Of a stretch of DNA of 64,000 nt, positions 8,775 through 18,188 are shown one piece after another. A model generated the notes under the pieces. The model saw nothing but the letters and a program-made list of their open reading frames with translations. It did no database searches and had not been told where the DNA came from. Made by a program: the position numbers and the translations under genes. Positions within the stretch are counted from its first letter, which is position 1. Each line of letters opens with the position of its first letter. The stretch is from Flavobacteriales bacterium (lineage in GTDB: Bacteria; Bacteroidota; Bacteroidia; Flavobacteriales_D; Sanyastnellaceae). The stretch lies in assembly GCA_947456965.1 (NCBI GenBank), contig CANGTU010000002.1, positions 47,472 to 111,471 of the forward strand, read 5' to 3'.

Positions 8775-10660
8775 TTATTGGTTTTCCGAGTAATGGTGCA
8801 TTGCAACTGAATCAACCTGCCTGGAAGCGCATACATACGCACTAGTTCATAGCGGTGATTGAGCACATTTTCGATGCGCACACCTGCATCCACGTTCCAC
8901 CCACCCCGGGTGAACCGGGTGAAGAGAGCGCAGTCCACCACACCAAAAGCATCGAGCGCTGTGCGCGCATTGTTATCCTCATCCGTAAAGCGCCGCGACT
9001 GACCGCGCGCCTGCACCGAAGCCATCCATCGCGCGAAGCGATATTCAGCGTTCACATGCATGCGGTGAGCAGGTGAATACACCATCACGAAATGGTCATC
9101 ACTTCCAGCATTATTGCCTGAAGCGAGGTTGAGGTGGTAGCTGATATCCGCGCGAAAACCCTTTGAACTTTGGGGAAATAGCTGAGCGCAGGCATCTAAT
9201 CCCCGGGACCACACCTGCTTCACATTCACCGGTGACCAGTATCCTGCTGACGAAGGCATCCATTGAATCCAGTTATTCACCTTCATGAAATAAGCCGATG
9301 TCCGGAAGGCGAGCACCCCGGGCAGCATTTCCAGGCGGAGCACGGCGCGGGCAGCGTGGCTCGATTCATCCTTGAGCAGCAGATTGCCACCTGGCGACCA
9401 GAACAATTCATTGAAGTCCGGCTGTCGCAATCGCCTGCTCACCTCCAGTCCGGTCACGATCTGATGTTTTCCTGTCGCGTGATAATACGCTCCTGCCATG
9501 CCCATGCCGGCTGGTCCGCGGTGAGACCACCACTCCGTCTGCGCTTCGCCAGTGAATGAAAAACGGCGCACGAACCATGTACCACATAACTGCGCACCAG
9601 GCACCAGGGCAGCATGTCGGCTGGTCTGATTATACCATACCGCCGGACGTTGCACAGAAGCGGTAGCGGTGATGGAGTTGCCAGAGCGACCATGTCGCAC
9701 GACGCGACTGTATCCCGTCACGGTACGGTTTCGGATCCGGCTTTCCAGACCTTCCTCCGAATGATCCGTTTGGCCATAGAACTGATGGTCGGCTACCACG
9801 GCCAGGGCTGACTCTGCAGTCCACCGTCCCGAAGCAGAGGACCAGAGATGCGAAAACATCCCCCTCATCTGATTATCCCGTTGAACAGCAGGAGGAGGAA
9901 AAATCATACCCATCATTGGTGGTATGCGCATGGTGCGACCTACCCACCAGAGTGCGAAACCCAGGCGATGGTGGCCTTTTGTGTATGCCGAGTGTAAAGC
10001 AGAACCAGCGAGCATCGCATCATTACGTTGCTGGCTGATCACCGGCGCATCAGGACGGTAAGGATCAGGGTAGCTGAAGCGGTTGCGGTTGGATTGCACC
10101 ATCGACCTGAAGTCCCAGGACCAGGACCCGTTATGATGCGCCGCCCGGATTCCGTGAAACTGATTGAGCAGCGATGAATAACCAGTAGTCAGTTGCACCA
10201 TTCGTCCTGAGCTCTGGGCTGACGGGCCCATCAAGTGCACATCACCACCGATACCAGAGCGTCCGATGCGCGGCATACCCGATCCACCCAGCTGAATACC
10301 ATCGAGGAAGAATACAGGAACCAGCGACAAATCCGCCATTCCCAAACTCGAGCTCGCCACCGGTATCCCGTTCCATAGCACTTGCGCATGGTCGGGAGCC
10401 GTGCCGTTGATGCGCAAAAGTGCAGCACTTCCCGGGGCCCCATAGAGCATGCTATTTGCCAGTCCTGATGCCTCCAGTACCCGGCCAAGATCGGTGGTGA
10501 TGCGTTGCGACCAGAAAAGACTATCCACCGACTCACCCACGAAGCCTTGGTGAAAGGCCGTGATGTGCACGTCCGGAAGAGTCATCTCTTTCAGCGTGTC
10601 CTGGGCGGAGGCCGGTACAAGCCACCACACCACAGCTATGATGAACGCGAGTTCCTTCAT
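8771..10660 (-). CDS. btuB: BtuB-like TonB-dependent vitamin B12 receptor
   Basis: 629 residues: signal peptide (1-19), a TonB box region, a plug domain (about 45-150; LRINGTAPDHAQVLWNGIPV is the plug motif, then SSLGMADLSLVPVFFLDGI), and a C-terminal 22-strand-type barrel with strands such as NVDAGVRIENVLNHRYE near the end. These receptors take up B12 or other corrinoids across the outer membrane with TonB energy. The riboswitch directly upstream and the BtuG-like partner point to a corrinoid. Likely switched off when cobalamin is plentiful. Confidence 0.85.
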   Translation of the reverse strand: MKELAFIIAVVWWLVPASAQDTLKEMTLPDVHITAFHQGFVGESVDSLFWSQRITTDLGRVLEASGLANSMLYGAPGSAALLRINGTAPDHAQVLWNGIPVASSSLGMADLSLVPVFFLDGIQLGGSGMPRIGRSGIGGDVHLMGPSAQSSGRMVQLTTGYSSLLNQFHGIRAAHHNGSWSWDFRSMVQSNRNRFSYPDPYRPDAPVISQQRNDAMLAGSALHSAYTKGHHRLGFALWWVGRTMRIPPMMGMIFPPPAVQRDNQMRGMFSHLWSSASGRWTAESALAVVADHQFYGQTDHSEEGLESRIRNRTVTGYSRVVRHGRSGNSITATASVQRPAVWYNQTSRHAALVPGAQLCGTWFVRRFSFTGEAQTEWWSHRGPAGMGMAGAYYHATGKHQIVTGLEVSRRLRQPDFNELFWSPGGNLLLKDESSHAARAVLRLEMLPGVLAFRTSAYFMKVNNWIQWMPSSAGYWSPVNVKQVWSRGLDACAQLFPQSSKGFRADISYHLNLASGNNAGSDDHFVMVYSPAHRMHVNAEYRFARWMASVQARGQSRRFTDEDNNARTALDAFGVVDCALFTRFTRGGWNVDAGVRIENVLNHRYELVRMYALPGRLIQLQCTITRKTNK

Positions 10661-10702
10661 CTCACGCCTGCCTGATCCCGGGCAGGGACGTTGTATACAG
10701 GC

Positions 10703-10880
10703 CGGCGGCAGGTCTTCTGACTTGCTTCACCCGATCCGGCCTTCCCGTCGCGCGGACAGTGGCACAAGAGGGGAACGGGTTTGTGCGCGAAGGCACAGGA
10801 AGCTCACAGCTGCGGGTACAGTCCACGATTTGCACGTGGTTCCCTTTTCATTTCATCCACCGGTCAGGCAGATGAAAACC
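10703..10880 (-). ncRNA. Cobalamin (B12) riboswitch
   Basis: Read on the minus strand the leader shows the cobalamin riboswitch landmarks in order: an AAAAGGGAA segment near 10840-10848, ACTGTACCCGCAGCTGTGAG near 10803-10822, the GCCACTG element near 10757, CGGGAAGGC near 10740, and the B12 box AAGTCAGAAGACCTGCC at about 10707-10723. It starts just after a TAnnTTTG promoter element and ends about 45 nt before the btuB start. Family knowledge: cobalamin binding lowers expression of the downstream uptake genes. Confidence 0.93.
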
Positions 10881-10890
10881 GTAGGCGATG

Positions 10891-10898
10891 CAAATGTA
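10891..10898 (-). promoter_or_regulatory. -7 element (TACATTTG) of the riboswitch transcript
   Basis: Exact TAnnTTTG on the minus strand, placed so that transcription would begin a few bases before the riboswitch. Confidence 0.6.
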
Positions 10899-10942
10899 GC
10901 ATATGCTCCCATTCCGCATGACCGTGCGGCAGGTGAATTGGC

Positions 10943-10950
10943 TAACTTTG
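10943..10950 (+). promoter_or_regulatory. -7 element (TAACTTTG), leaderless arrangement
   Basis: Exact TAnnTTTG ending 6 nt before the ATG at 10957, divergent from the riboswitch promoter. Transcription would start at or next to the start codon. Confidence 0.6.
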
Positions 10951-10956
10951 CATGAT

Positions 10957-11376
10957 ATGCCGAGGATCAGTGCGCTCTTCCTGACCGCAGCCATGTTTGC
11001 GGTGGTAGCTCACGGGCAGTTACCCGAGACCGAAGAGCGTTACCTGTCAGAACTCACGGCGAAGCTTGTCCTTACTCCCGAACAGACCGGGCCTGTGCGG
11101 GCACTCTTCGAGGATACCCAGCGCATCGTGGATAGTCTTGACTTCGAGATTGACCGGCTCGAACGGGAAGCCCTCAGTGAGCAGGAAGTTGCGTTTCGGG
11201 TCCCCATCCTTCGTCAGAAAAAAAAAGATGAGCGCGAATTGCGCGACCTTCGGCTGCGCGAAATGCTGAACACTGACCAGAAGCGAATCTATGATAACGA
11301 GATCAGGCCGGAGAAGCCCGTTGTGCTGCATTTCGGCGTGCATGAACGAATGAATTGTAATGTTTGTAACAGGTGA
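10957..11376 (+). CDS. Small secreted helical protein
   Basis: 139 residues with a signal peptide (MPRISALFLTAAMFAVVAHG, then QLPETEE). The mature part is almost wholly alpha-helical and charged, with an LTPEQTGPVRALFEDTQRI segment that recalls the LTxxQ motif of Spy/CpxP-type periplasmic proteins; it ends with a CNVC pair (NCNVCNR). I picked the ATG that gives a signal peptide and fits the promoter element; the longer reading adds 18 unlikely residues. It is followed after 6 bp by the HD gene, so the two are probably one operon. Function unknown. Confidence 0.65.
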   Translation: MPRISALFLTAAMFAVVAHGQLPETEERYLSELTAKLVLTPEQTGPVRALFEDTQRIVDSLDFEIDRLEREALSEQEVAFRVPILRQKKKDERELRDLRLREMLNTDQKRIYDNEIRPEKPVVLHFGVHERMNCNVCNR

Positions 11377-11382
11377 TTTCCC

Positions 11383-11961
11383 ATGCAGTTTGAAGCCGCT
11401 ACCAGCCGGATATTAAAAATCTTACAGGAGAGTCTTCCCGGGAAACTTTGCTACCACTGCTTCGAACACGTGGAAGATGTATATCGGGCGGCAGAGCGGC
11501 TGAGTGATGCGGAGGGCGTGACAGAAACCGAACGCCAGTTGCTCCTCACCGCCGTATGTTACCATGACGCCGGATTTATGCGCGGGACCGATAACCACGA
11601 GCAGCACTCCTGCGATATGGTTCGCGAAGATCTTGGATCTTTTGGCTATACGCCGGAAGATATCGAGGCCATCTGCAGCATGATTATGGCCACGCGTGTG
11701 CCACAGGATCCCCGCGCGCGTCTGGAAGAAATTATCTGCGATGCCGACCTTGACTACCTCGGGCGCGACGATTTTTTTGAAGTAGGCGATCGGTTGTATC
11801 GCGAGTTGCTCGGCGCCGGCCGCGTGACCGATCAGCACGAATGGAATCGCATCCAGGTGCATTTCCTCGAAAACCATCGGTATTTCACCCGGACAGCGGT
11901 GAATACCCGTCAGCCAGCCAAGCTCCGCCACCTCGAGATGCTGCGGACCTTGCTTCCCTGA
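11383..11961 (+). CDS. HD-domain phosphohydrolase
   Basis: 192 residues forming one HD domain. Metal-binding residues visible in order: His in CYHCFEHVEDV (residues ~25-30), the HD pair in AVCYHDAGFM (about 63-64), DNHEQHS, and the late Asp in ICDADLDYLGR. HD proteins of this size cleave phosphate esters of nucleotides or act on signalling nucleotides; this sequence resembles those related to adenylate/guanylate cyclase-associated HD hydrolases, but the substrate cannot be read from it. No RelA/SpoT synthetase domain. Cytoplasmic; no signal peptide. Confidence 0.8.
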   Translation: MQFEAATSRILKILQESLPGKLCYHCFEHVEDVYRAAERLSDAEGVTETERQLLLTAVCYHDAGFMRGTDNHEQHSCDMVREDLGSFGYTPEDIEAICSMIMATRVPQDPRARLEEIICDADLDYLGRDDFFEVGDRLYRELLGAGRVTDQHEWNRIQVHFLENHRYFTRTAVNTRQPAKLRHLEMLRTLLP

Positions 11962-11963
11962 AA

Positions 11964-12005
11964 CCGGTTGCTTAGCAACCGGGGAGGCTCTCCGAACGAG
12001 AGAGC
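11964..12005. promoter_or_regulatory. Two tandem hairpins between the HD gene and the amylase gene
   Basis: First hairpin: perfect 8-bp stem CCGGTTGC / GCAACCGG with a TTA loop (11964-11982). Second: 6-bp stem GCTCTC / GAGAGC with a 7-nt loop (11987-12005). Neither is followed by a T-run, so a simple intrinsic terminator is unlikely. Confidence 0.5.
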
Positions 12006-12073
12006 AGAGAGGGTAAAAGAAAGTATTGGTGTACAACATACACTTTCATACCTTGCCACACAAACCACTGTAC

Positions 12074-14917
12074 ATGAACCGTCTTCTATTCTCCATCCTT
12101 TTGCTGACCAGCTGGATGCAGGTCCCGGCACAAATCCTTACAAGTTCACCACCCTTTCCGACACAAACCGATGAGATCACCATCTTCTATGATGCCGACC
12201 TCGGCAACGGAGCGCTTGTTGGCGTGTTTCCTCTGTATGCCCACACGGGCGTAATCAGCAATCTGAGTTCGGGTCCGAATGACTGGCAGCATGTTCAGGG
12301 CAACTGGGGCACTGCAGATCCCGAAGTGGTGATGGATATCATCAGCATACCCCAGAACCGGCACTCCATCACCTTCACGCCACAGACCTTTTACGGGCTT
12401 CAGGCCGGTGAGACCGTCACGCGGCTGATGTTTGTATTTCGCAACGGAAATGGCAGCGTGGTGGGCCGCAACGCGGATGGAAGTGATATCCACCTCGACA
12501 TTTACCCTGCTGGATTCAATGCCGCATTCCTCGCGCCTGGCGGGAGCACAACACCCGTGCTCGATGTGAATGAGCAGCTCACCGTAACAGCCGGCTCATC
12601 ACAGGCCTCCACCATCACCATCTACGTGAATGGAGATGAAGTCAGCACGGCCAGCGGAGTAACCGCGCTCGACTACAGCTTCAGTTCAGCCGTACCGGGG
12701 GAGTACGAAGTATCCATGATAGCGGATAACGGACAGGAGCAGATCACAGACACCTTCACACTCGTGGTGTTGCCCTCTGTGAATGTGCAGGCCTCACCGG
12801 CGGGAACGATAGACGGCATCAATATCACGGGAGCCAGCAGCGTCAGGCTGCAGCTCTATGCCCCCAATAAGGACTATGTGTTTGTGATTGGTGACTTCAA
12901 CGAATGGCAGTTTGATCTCGACTATTTCATGAATCGCACACCCGATGGGGGCACTTACTGGCTCGACATCACCGGTCTGGACCCGAACACCGAATACCGC
13001 TTTCAGTATTACGTATCCAGGAACGATCAGGGCATGCGCGTGGCCGATGTGTACTCCGAGAAGATTCTCGACTTCTGGCATGACCCGTGGATTCCGGAAA
13101 CCACCTATCCCAACCTCACCCCCTATCCGGAAGGATTAACCAGTGAGCCCGTTTCCACATTCAAGATCAACGAGCCAGCGTTCAATTGGACCGACCAGTC
13201 CTTTGTGCGCCCCCCCAAGGAGCGTCTTCTCGTGTATGAGCTCCACGTGCGCGACTTTGTAGCCGACCGCACCTTCCAGAGCGTGCTGGACACACTGGAT
13301 TACCTCGAGAATCTGGGCGTTACCGCCGTACAGTTTATGCCGCTCAATGAATTTGAGGGCAATGACTCGTGGGGATACAATCCCTCCTTCTACTTTGCGC
13401 TGGACAAGGCCTACGGGACGGAAGAAAAATTCAAGGAGCTGGTGAATGAATGCCACAACCGGGGCATGGCCGTCATCCTGGACATTGCGCTGAATCACAG
13501 TTTCGGACAGAACCCCATGGTGCGCATGTACTTTGATCCCGATGCAGGAGAATTCGGTCAGCCCACGGCCGAAAGTCCCTGGTTCAATCAGGTACCCCGG
13601 CACGACTTCAATGTCGGCTATGATTTCAACCACGAAAGCCAGCGCACCCGCAACTTCTCCAAGCGTGTACTGGCCCACTGGATGGAAGAGTACCACATCG
13701 ACGGGTATCGGTTTGACCTTTCGAAGGGCTTTACCCAGAATAACACCCTCGGCAATATAGCCGCATGGAATGCCTATGACCAGAGCCGCGTCAACATCCT
13801 CACGGACTACTACAACCACATTCAGGCCAATGAACCCGGCGCCTACGTTATCCTGGAGCACCTTGGCGATAATCCCGAGGAGAGCGCACTCAGCGCGCTG
13901 GGCATGATGCTTTGGGGTAAAATGACCCATGAGTATGAAGAAGCCGCGATGGGTTATTCCAGCAACCTATCATGGGCCAGTTACCAGGCCCGCGGTTGGG
14001 CAGCGCCCAACCTCATCAGCTATGCCGAGAGCCACGATGAAGAGCGCGTCATGTACAAGAGTATCAACTTTGGCAACAGCTCCGGGAGCTATGACGTGCA
14101 AGAGCTCAACACCGCACTCAAGCGCCAGGAACTCGTGCACTGCCTGCTTATTCCGATTCCCGGCCCGCACATGATCTGGCAGTTTGGTGAACTCGGCTAC
14201 GACTATTCCATCAACACGTGCACGGATGGAGTCACCATCACCCCCGACTGCCGCACGGCAGCCAAGCCGATCCGCTGGGACTACTATGCCAATCCGAACC
14301 GACTATACACCTATAAAGTCGTATCCGCCCTGAACCAGCTCCAGCGCACCGAGCCCATTTTCAGCACCACCAACTTCAACATTGATCTCGCCGGCATGGG
14401 CAAGCGCATTCACCTGAACGGCACCAGTCAGAATGCCGTGGTGGTGGGCAACACGAACGTCGTCGGCCTCAATATGGTACCCGGCTTCCAGCACACCGGT
14501 ACGTGGTACGACTATTTCACCGGCACCAGCTTTGAGGTCACGGATCTGGGAGCATCCTTCTTCTATGAACCCGGTGAGTATCATTTGTACACTGACTATG
14601 CCCTGCCGCTGCCCGATCTGAATGTGAGTGTGGAAGAAGTCACTGAATTCTTCAACATCGATTTTGTTGTTTATCCCAATCCGGCATCGGACGTACTCCA
14701 TGTTGGATTCCGCAATGACACCCCCGGACGTGTGGAGGCCCAACTCGTGGATATGACCGGACGCACGGCAGCCCGCTACTCACCGGGAGCCACAGGCAAT
14801 GGCATCCAGGGCTTTCAGTGGGAAATCGGACGTGAGTCATTACCCGCCGGAACCTATATACTGCGCGTGATCACCCCCGGCGCTGCATACACCCGGACCA
14901 TTGTGCTGAATCCCTGA
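12074..14917 (+). CDS. Secreted GH13 alpha-amylase with T9SS sorting domain
   Basis: 947 residues. Order: signal peptide (1-20), a beta-sandwich N-terminal module of DUF4961 type (about 22-150), a second sandwich (about 155-240), a CBM48/AMPK-beta-like domain (about 255-350; VFVIGDFNEWQ), the GH13 barrel (about 395-800) with nucleophile Asp548 (GYRFDLSKG), acid/base Glu595 (VILEHLGD) and Asp655 (AESHDEER), and a type A T9SS tail (VYPNPASD to IVLNP). It should cut alpha-1,4-glucans outside the cell and feed the SusCD pair that follows. The chosen ATG gives a proper signal peptide; the 16 upstream residues do not. A TACCTTG element lies about 17 nt before it. Confidence 0.92.
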   Translation: MNRLLFSILLLTSWMQVPAQILTSSPPFPTQTDEITIFYDADLGNGALVGVFPLYAHTGVISNLSSGPNDWQHVQGNWGTADPEVVMDIISIPQNRHSITFTPQTFYGLQAGETVTRLMFVFRNGNGSVVGRNADGSDIHLDIYPAGFNAAFLAPGGSTTPVLDVNEQLTVTAGSSQASTITIYVNGDEVSTASGVTALDYSFSSAVPGEYEVSMIADNGQEQITDTFTLVVLPSVNVQASPAGTIDGINITGASSVRLQLYAPNKDYVFVIGDFNEWQFDLDYFMNRTPDGGTYWLDITGLDPNTEYRFQYYVSRNDQGMRVADVYSEKILDFWHDPWIPETTYPNLTPYPEGLTSEPVSTFKINEPAFNWTDQSFVRPPKERLLVYELHVRDFVADRTFQSVLDTLDYLENLGVTAVQFMPLNEFEGNDSWGYNPSFYFALDKAYGTEEKFKELVNECHNRGMAVILDIALNHSFGQNPMVRMYFDPDAGEFGQPTAESPWFNQVPRHDFNVGYDFNHESQRTRNFSKRVLAHWMEEYHIDGYRFDLSKGFTQNNTLGNIAAWNAYDQSRVNILTDYYNHIQANEPGAYVILEHLGDNPEESALSALGMMLWGKMTHEYEEAAMGYSSNLSWASYQARGWAAPNLISYAESHDEERVMYKSINFGNSSGSYDVQELNTALKRQELVHCLLIPIPGPHMIWQFGELGYDYSINTCTDGVTITPDCRTAAKPIRWDYYANPNRLYTYKVVSALNQLQRTEPIFSTTNFNIDLAGMGKRIHLNGTSQNAVVVGNTNVVGLNMVPGFQHTGTWYDYFTGTSFEVTDLGASFFYEPGEYHLYTDYALPLPDLNVSVEEVTEFFNIDFVVYPNPASDVLHVGFRNDTPGRVEAQLVDMTGRTAARYSPGATGNGIQGFQWEIGRESLPAGTYILRVITPGAAYTRTIVLNP

Positions 14918-14941
14918 TTCTGTGCGCATGTTCCAGCCGGC

Positions 14942-15002
14942 AGAGACCCAAGCTTAGTGTAAGAAATACACCGAAAGGATTTTTCACTACGTTTGGGTCT
15001 CT
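14942..15002 (+). promoter_or_regulatory. Long inverted repeat between amylase and susC genes
   Basis: Perfect 10-bp arms AGAGACCCAA (14942-14951) and TTGGGTCTCT (14993-15002), with a loop of 41 nt that has a further TAGTG/CACTA pairing. A short T-rich CTCTTTC follows. It may reduce transcription into the SusCD genes or act as an mRNA processing/stability element. Confidence 0.5.
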
Positions 15003-15044
15003 TTCCCGACCTAACCGAACCCAACCTAAGACAACCTTAACTGT

Positions 15045-18000
15045 ATGAGAAGTAAACTATATCGCTGCCTGGCAGGGCTGGTGCTCGTATTGACGGCATC
15101 TGCGGCCATTGCCCAGAAGGTGCGAGGCACGGTGACTGATGAGCAAGGCCAGCCCTTTCCGGGAGTAGTCGTGAGTGTCAAGGCCTTGAACAAAGGAGTA
15201 GCTACGGATGCAGATGGCAAGTATGAACTCGCGCTGGTTGCCGGAACGCACAGCATTGAGTTCAGTTTTACCGGCTATTCCAAAAAGACCCAGCAGGTGA
15301 AGCTCGCCGACGGTCAGGAGCTCGTGCTCGACATCAAGCTATCCCCGGATGAAGTAACGCTGGACAATGTTGAGATCATCGGCTACGGGGTAGAGCGGAA
15401 TCGTCCGAGTACAGCCTCCGTATCCAAGATTGGCGGAGAGCAGATCACAGCCATCCGCACCCCGAGTTTCGAGGCAGCGCTTCAAGGTCAGGCGCCCGGA
15501 CTTCAGGTAAGTCAGTCATCCGGACTGGCTGGTGCGGGATCCATCATCCGCATACGCGGTATCGGATCCGTGTCAGCCGGTGGTGATCCACTCTACATCA
15601 TAGATGGAATCCCCATGACACAGGATTACTTTCTGCGGGGCAACAGCGGGGCCATGAACAACAATCCCCTTGCCTCCATCAATCCCGCCGACATCGAGTC
15701 CGTTGAAATCCGGAAGGATGCTGCGGCCGCCGGTGAATACGGGTCACGCGCTGCCAATGGCGTTATCATCATTACCACGAAACGCGCGAAGCAGAAGGGT
15801 TGGAAATTTGATTTCGGAGTCAACAGCGGTATATCCACACCCGCATCCATGCCCAATATGCTCAACACCGAGCAATACCTCCGGCTGCGTCAGGAGGCCT
15901 GGGAAAACGACGGCGGAACCGGTTACGTATGGCTCCCCAACCTCACCACTGCGCAAGATGATGCCGCCACCCGCGAGGCGGCCTATCGCGAAGCCCGCAA
16001 AACAGATACCGACTGGGTGGATGAGACCATCGGCACCGGCTATAAGTACGGCGTCAACTTCGGGGCGCGCTACGGAGCGGAAAAGAGCAATGTGTACTTT
16101 TCCCTTGGATACGACCAGAATGAAAGCTTCCTGCTCGGCAACTCCTACACCCGGATATCCGCCAGGGTCAATCCAGAATTCAGAATCGGGAAAAAACTCC
16201 GTCTGAACCTCAGTCTGAGTGGCACACGCGGCATCAACGACCGCATCGATGCCGCCTGGAGCGGTGGGCTCGGAGATGCCATGAGCAACGCCCTTCCCTA
16301 CTATCCTGTGTTTCATCAGGACACCGTATTTGATGATACCGGTAACGTGATCAATAAGCCAGGCGATTACTATTACTGGCGAGACGAGTTTGGTGGAACC
16401 AAAAATCCTGTCGCCTTTCGGGAGCAACTGAAGTGGATTACCGTAGAAGATCGCCTGATCAATACCGGCCGACTCATCTACATGCCTATGAAGAACCTCT
16501 TCGTGATTGCCACGGGTGGACTGGACTGGATGCAGATCGGAGAGAATCGGCTGAACCCTTCAACTTTCGATCTGGCTAACGGTGTAGGAAGCTACTCCAG
16601 TGATCGCCGGATTGTGCGCAACTACAGCTACAATGTGACGGCGGAATATGCCAAAGAACTGCGCGAAGGACTGAACGGCTCACTCCTGGTGGGACATGAA
16701 TTGCAGACCTCACGTACAGAATTCATCAACGACTTCATCGGCAACCTCGACGATACCTATGTCGATTTCTCCGACGTCAACCTCAACGATCCCAACCGGA
16801 TCCGCAACGTGGGCAATCCCCAATCCTTCAGCTTCCTCGGCTTTTTTGCCAAGGCTAAGTTTGATTACCGCGACAAGTACTTCTTCGAGGCCACCTTCCG
16901 CCGCGACGGATCATCCCGCTTTGGGGTCAATAACAAGTTCGGAAACTTCCCCTCTGTCTCCGCCGGATGGATCCTGTCCGAAGAGCGCTGGCTCAAGGGC
17001 AACAAGACCATCAACTTCATGAAGCTGCGCGCGAGCTGGGGACTCACCGGGAACTCAGACATTCCGGCCAATGCCCAGTTTGCCCTCTACAGCGCAGCCA
17101 ACAATGGCATCCTGTATAACCAGCAGCCCATTCTCTTCCCCACACAGGCCGGCAATGCCAACCTGCGCTGGGAAACTACGAGCAACTTCTCCGCAGCACT
17201 TGAGACTGGCTTGTGGCGTGACCGCGTTACGGTGACCATAGAGACTTACCGCAAATTCAGCCGTGACGTTCTCATGAATGTGAGCCTGCCCCCGAGCACC
17301 GGTTTCACCAACTTCTGGGACAACGTAGCGGAGGTTCTCAACCAGGGAATCGAACTCAGCACCACGGTAAACTGGATCCAGAAACCCGACTTCGGATGGA
17401 AGACCTCAGCCAACTTCGCTTACAACTACAATGAACTGGTGAGCATTGGTGACTACACCCCTGATGCCGTATCCGGTGGAACCAATGACTCCCGTGTCAT
17501 CGTGGGCAGGCCGATTGGCTCCTTCTACCTGGTCGAATTCTCACACATTGATCCGGACAACGGACTTCCCGTGTACCTTGACCTGGAAGGCAATGAAACC
17601 TACGACTACGACAATGCCATCCGCAAGTATGTAGGCGACGGACTTCCCAATATGATTGGTGGATTCACGAACACACTGAACTACAAAAACTTCACGCTCA
17701 CCGCACTCTTTACCTACAGTCTCGGAGCCAAGATCTTCGACTCTTCGGCCAAGCGCCAGATCGGAGTTGTGACAGGTTGGAATATGCGTGAAGACATCCT
17801 TGACCGCTGGCGTCAGCCTGGCGACGAGGCCAGCCATGCCCGTTTGACCTTGGATGAAACCACCTACGGCCTCGACCGCGGATTTCCCTGGTGGAATACC
17901 TCCCAGTTCATCTACAACGCCGACTTCCTGCGACTGCGTAACCTTGCCCTCGACTATGGCTTCCGCAAGGAAACCATCCAGAAGCTGAAGCTGGAAAGTC

Positions 18001-18176
18001 TCGCCATCGGCGTAAACGTCACCAACCTGTTTACCCTCACCAACTTCCCCGGACTCGATCCCGAAGTAGTGCGCGACTTTGAAAATCCTCAGGACCGCAA
18101 CCTCAGCCCCAACGTCAATTACCTCACCCCCATGCAGGAGCGGAGTTTCAACATCCGCATCAATGCCACTTTCTAA
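15045..18176 (+). CDS. susC: SusC/RagA-family TonB-linked outer-membrane glycan transporter
   Basis: 1043 residues: signal peptide (1-23), carboxypeptidase-D-like regulatory domain (about 25-105; GTVTDEQGQPFPGVVVSVK), plug (about 115-225; RIRGIGSVSAGGDPLYIIDG) and a large barrel ending in FNIRINATF with a terminal aromatic residue. SusC proteins move oligosaccharides into the periplasm using TonB. Position after a secreted amylase and before SusD marks maltooligosaccharide or related alpha-glucans as the likely cargo. There is no adjacent SusR, LacI or hybrid sensor, so the regulator is elsewhere or is not specific. The 12-bp gap to susD implies co-transcription. Confidence 0.95.
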   Translation: MRSKLYRCLAGLVLVLTASAAIAQKVRGTVTDEQGQPFPGVVVSVKALNKGVATDADGKYELALVAGTHSIEFSFTGYSKKTQQVKLADGQELVLDIKLSPDEVTLDNVEIIGYGVERNRPSTASVSKIGGEQITAIRTPSFEAALQGQAPGLQVSQSSGLAGAGSIIRIRGIGSVSAGGDPLYIIDGIPMTQDYFLRGNSGAMNNNPLASINPADIESVEIRKDAAAAGEYGSRAANGVIIITTKRAKQKGWKFDFGVNSGISTPASMPNMLNTEQYLRLRQEAWENDGGTGYVWLPNLTTAQDDAATREAAYREARKTDTDWVDETIGTGYKYGVNFGARYGAEKSNVYFSLGYDQNESFLLGNSYTRISARVNPEFRIGKKLRLNLSLSGTRGINDRIDAAWSGGLGDAMSNALPYYPVFHQDTVFDDTGNVINKPGDYYYWRDEFGGTKNPVAFREQLKWITVEDRLINTGRLIYMPMKNLFVIATGGLDWMQIGENRLNPSTFDLANGVGSYSSDRRIVRNYSYNVTAEYAKELREGLNGSLLVGHELQTSRTEFINDFIGNLDDTYVDFSDVNLNDPNRIRNVGNPQSFSFLGFFAKAKFDYRDKYFFEATFRRDGSSRFGVNNKFGNFPSVSAGWILSEERWLKGNKTINFMKLRASWGLTGNSDIPANAQFALYSAANNGILYNQQPILFPTQAGNANLRWETTSNFSAALETGLWRDRVTVTIETYRKFSRDVLMNVSLPPSTGFTNFWDNVAEVLNQGIELSTTVNWIQKPDFGWKTSANFAYNYNELVSIGDYTPDAVSGGTNDSRVIVGRPIGSFYLVEFSHIDPDNGLPVYLDLEGNETYDYDNAIRKYVGDGLPNMIGGFTNTLNYKNFTLTALFTYSLGAKIFDSSAKRQIGVVTGWNMREDILDRWRQPGDEASHARLTLDETTYGLDRGFPWWNTSQFIYNADFLRLRNLALDYGFRKETIQKLKLESLAIGVNVTNLFTLTNFPGLDPEVVRDFENPQDRNLSPNVNYLTPMQERSFNIRINATF

Positions 18177-18188
18177 TCTGAAGTAGCC

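Noticed and set aside
13136..13930. Minus-strand frame of 264 codons inside the amylase gene
   Set aside because: Antisense to the GH13 barrel, whose active-site motifs are intact; no recognisable protein.
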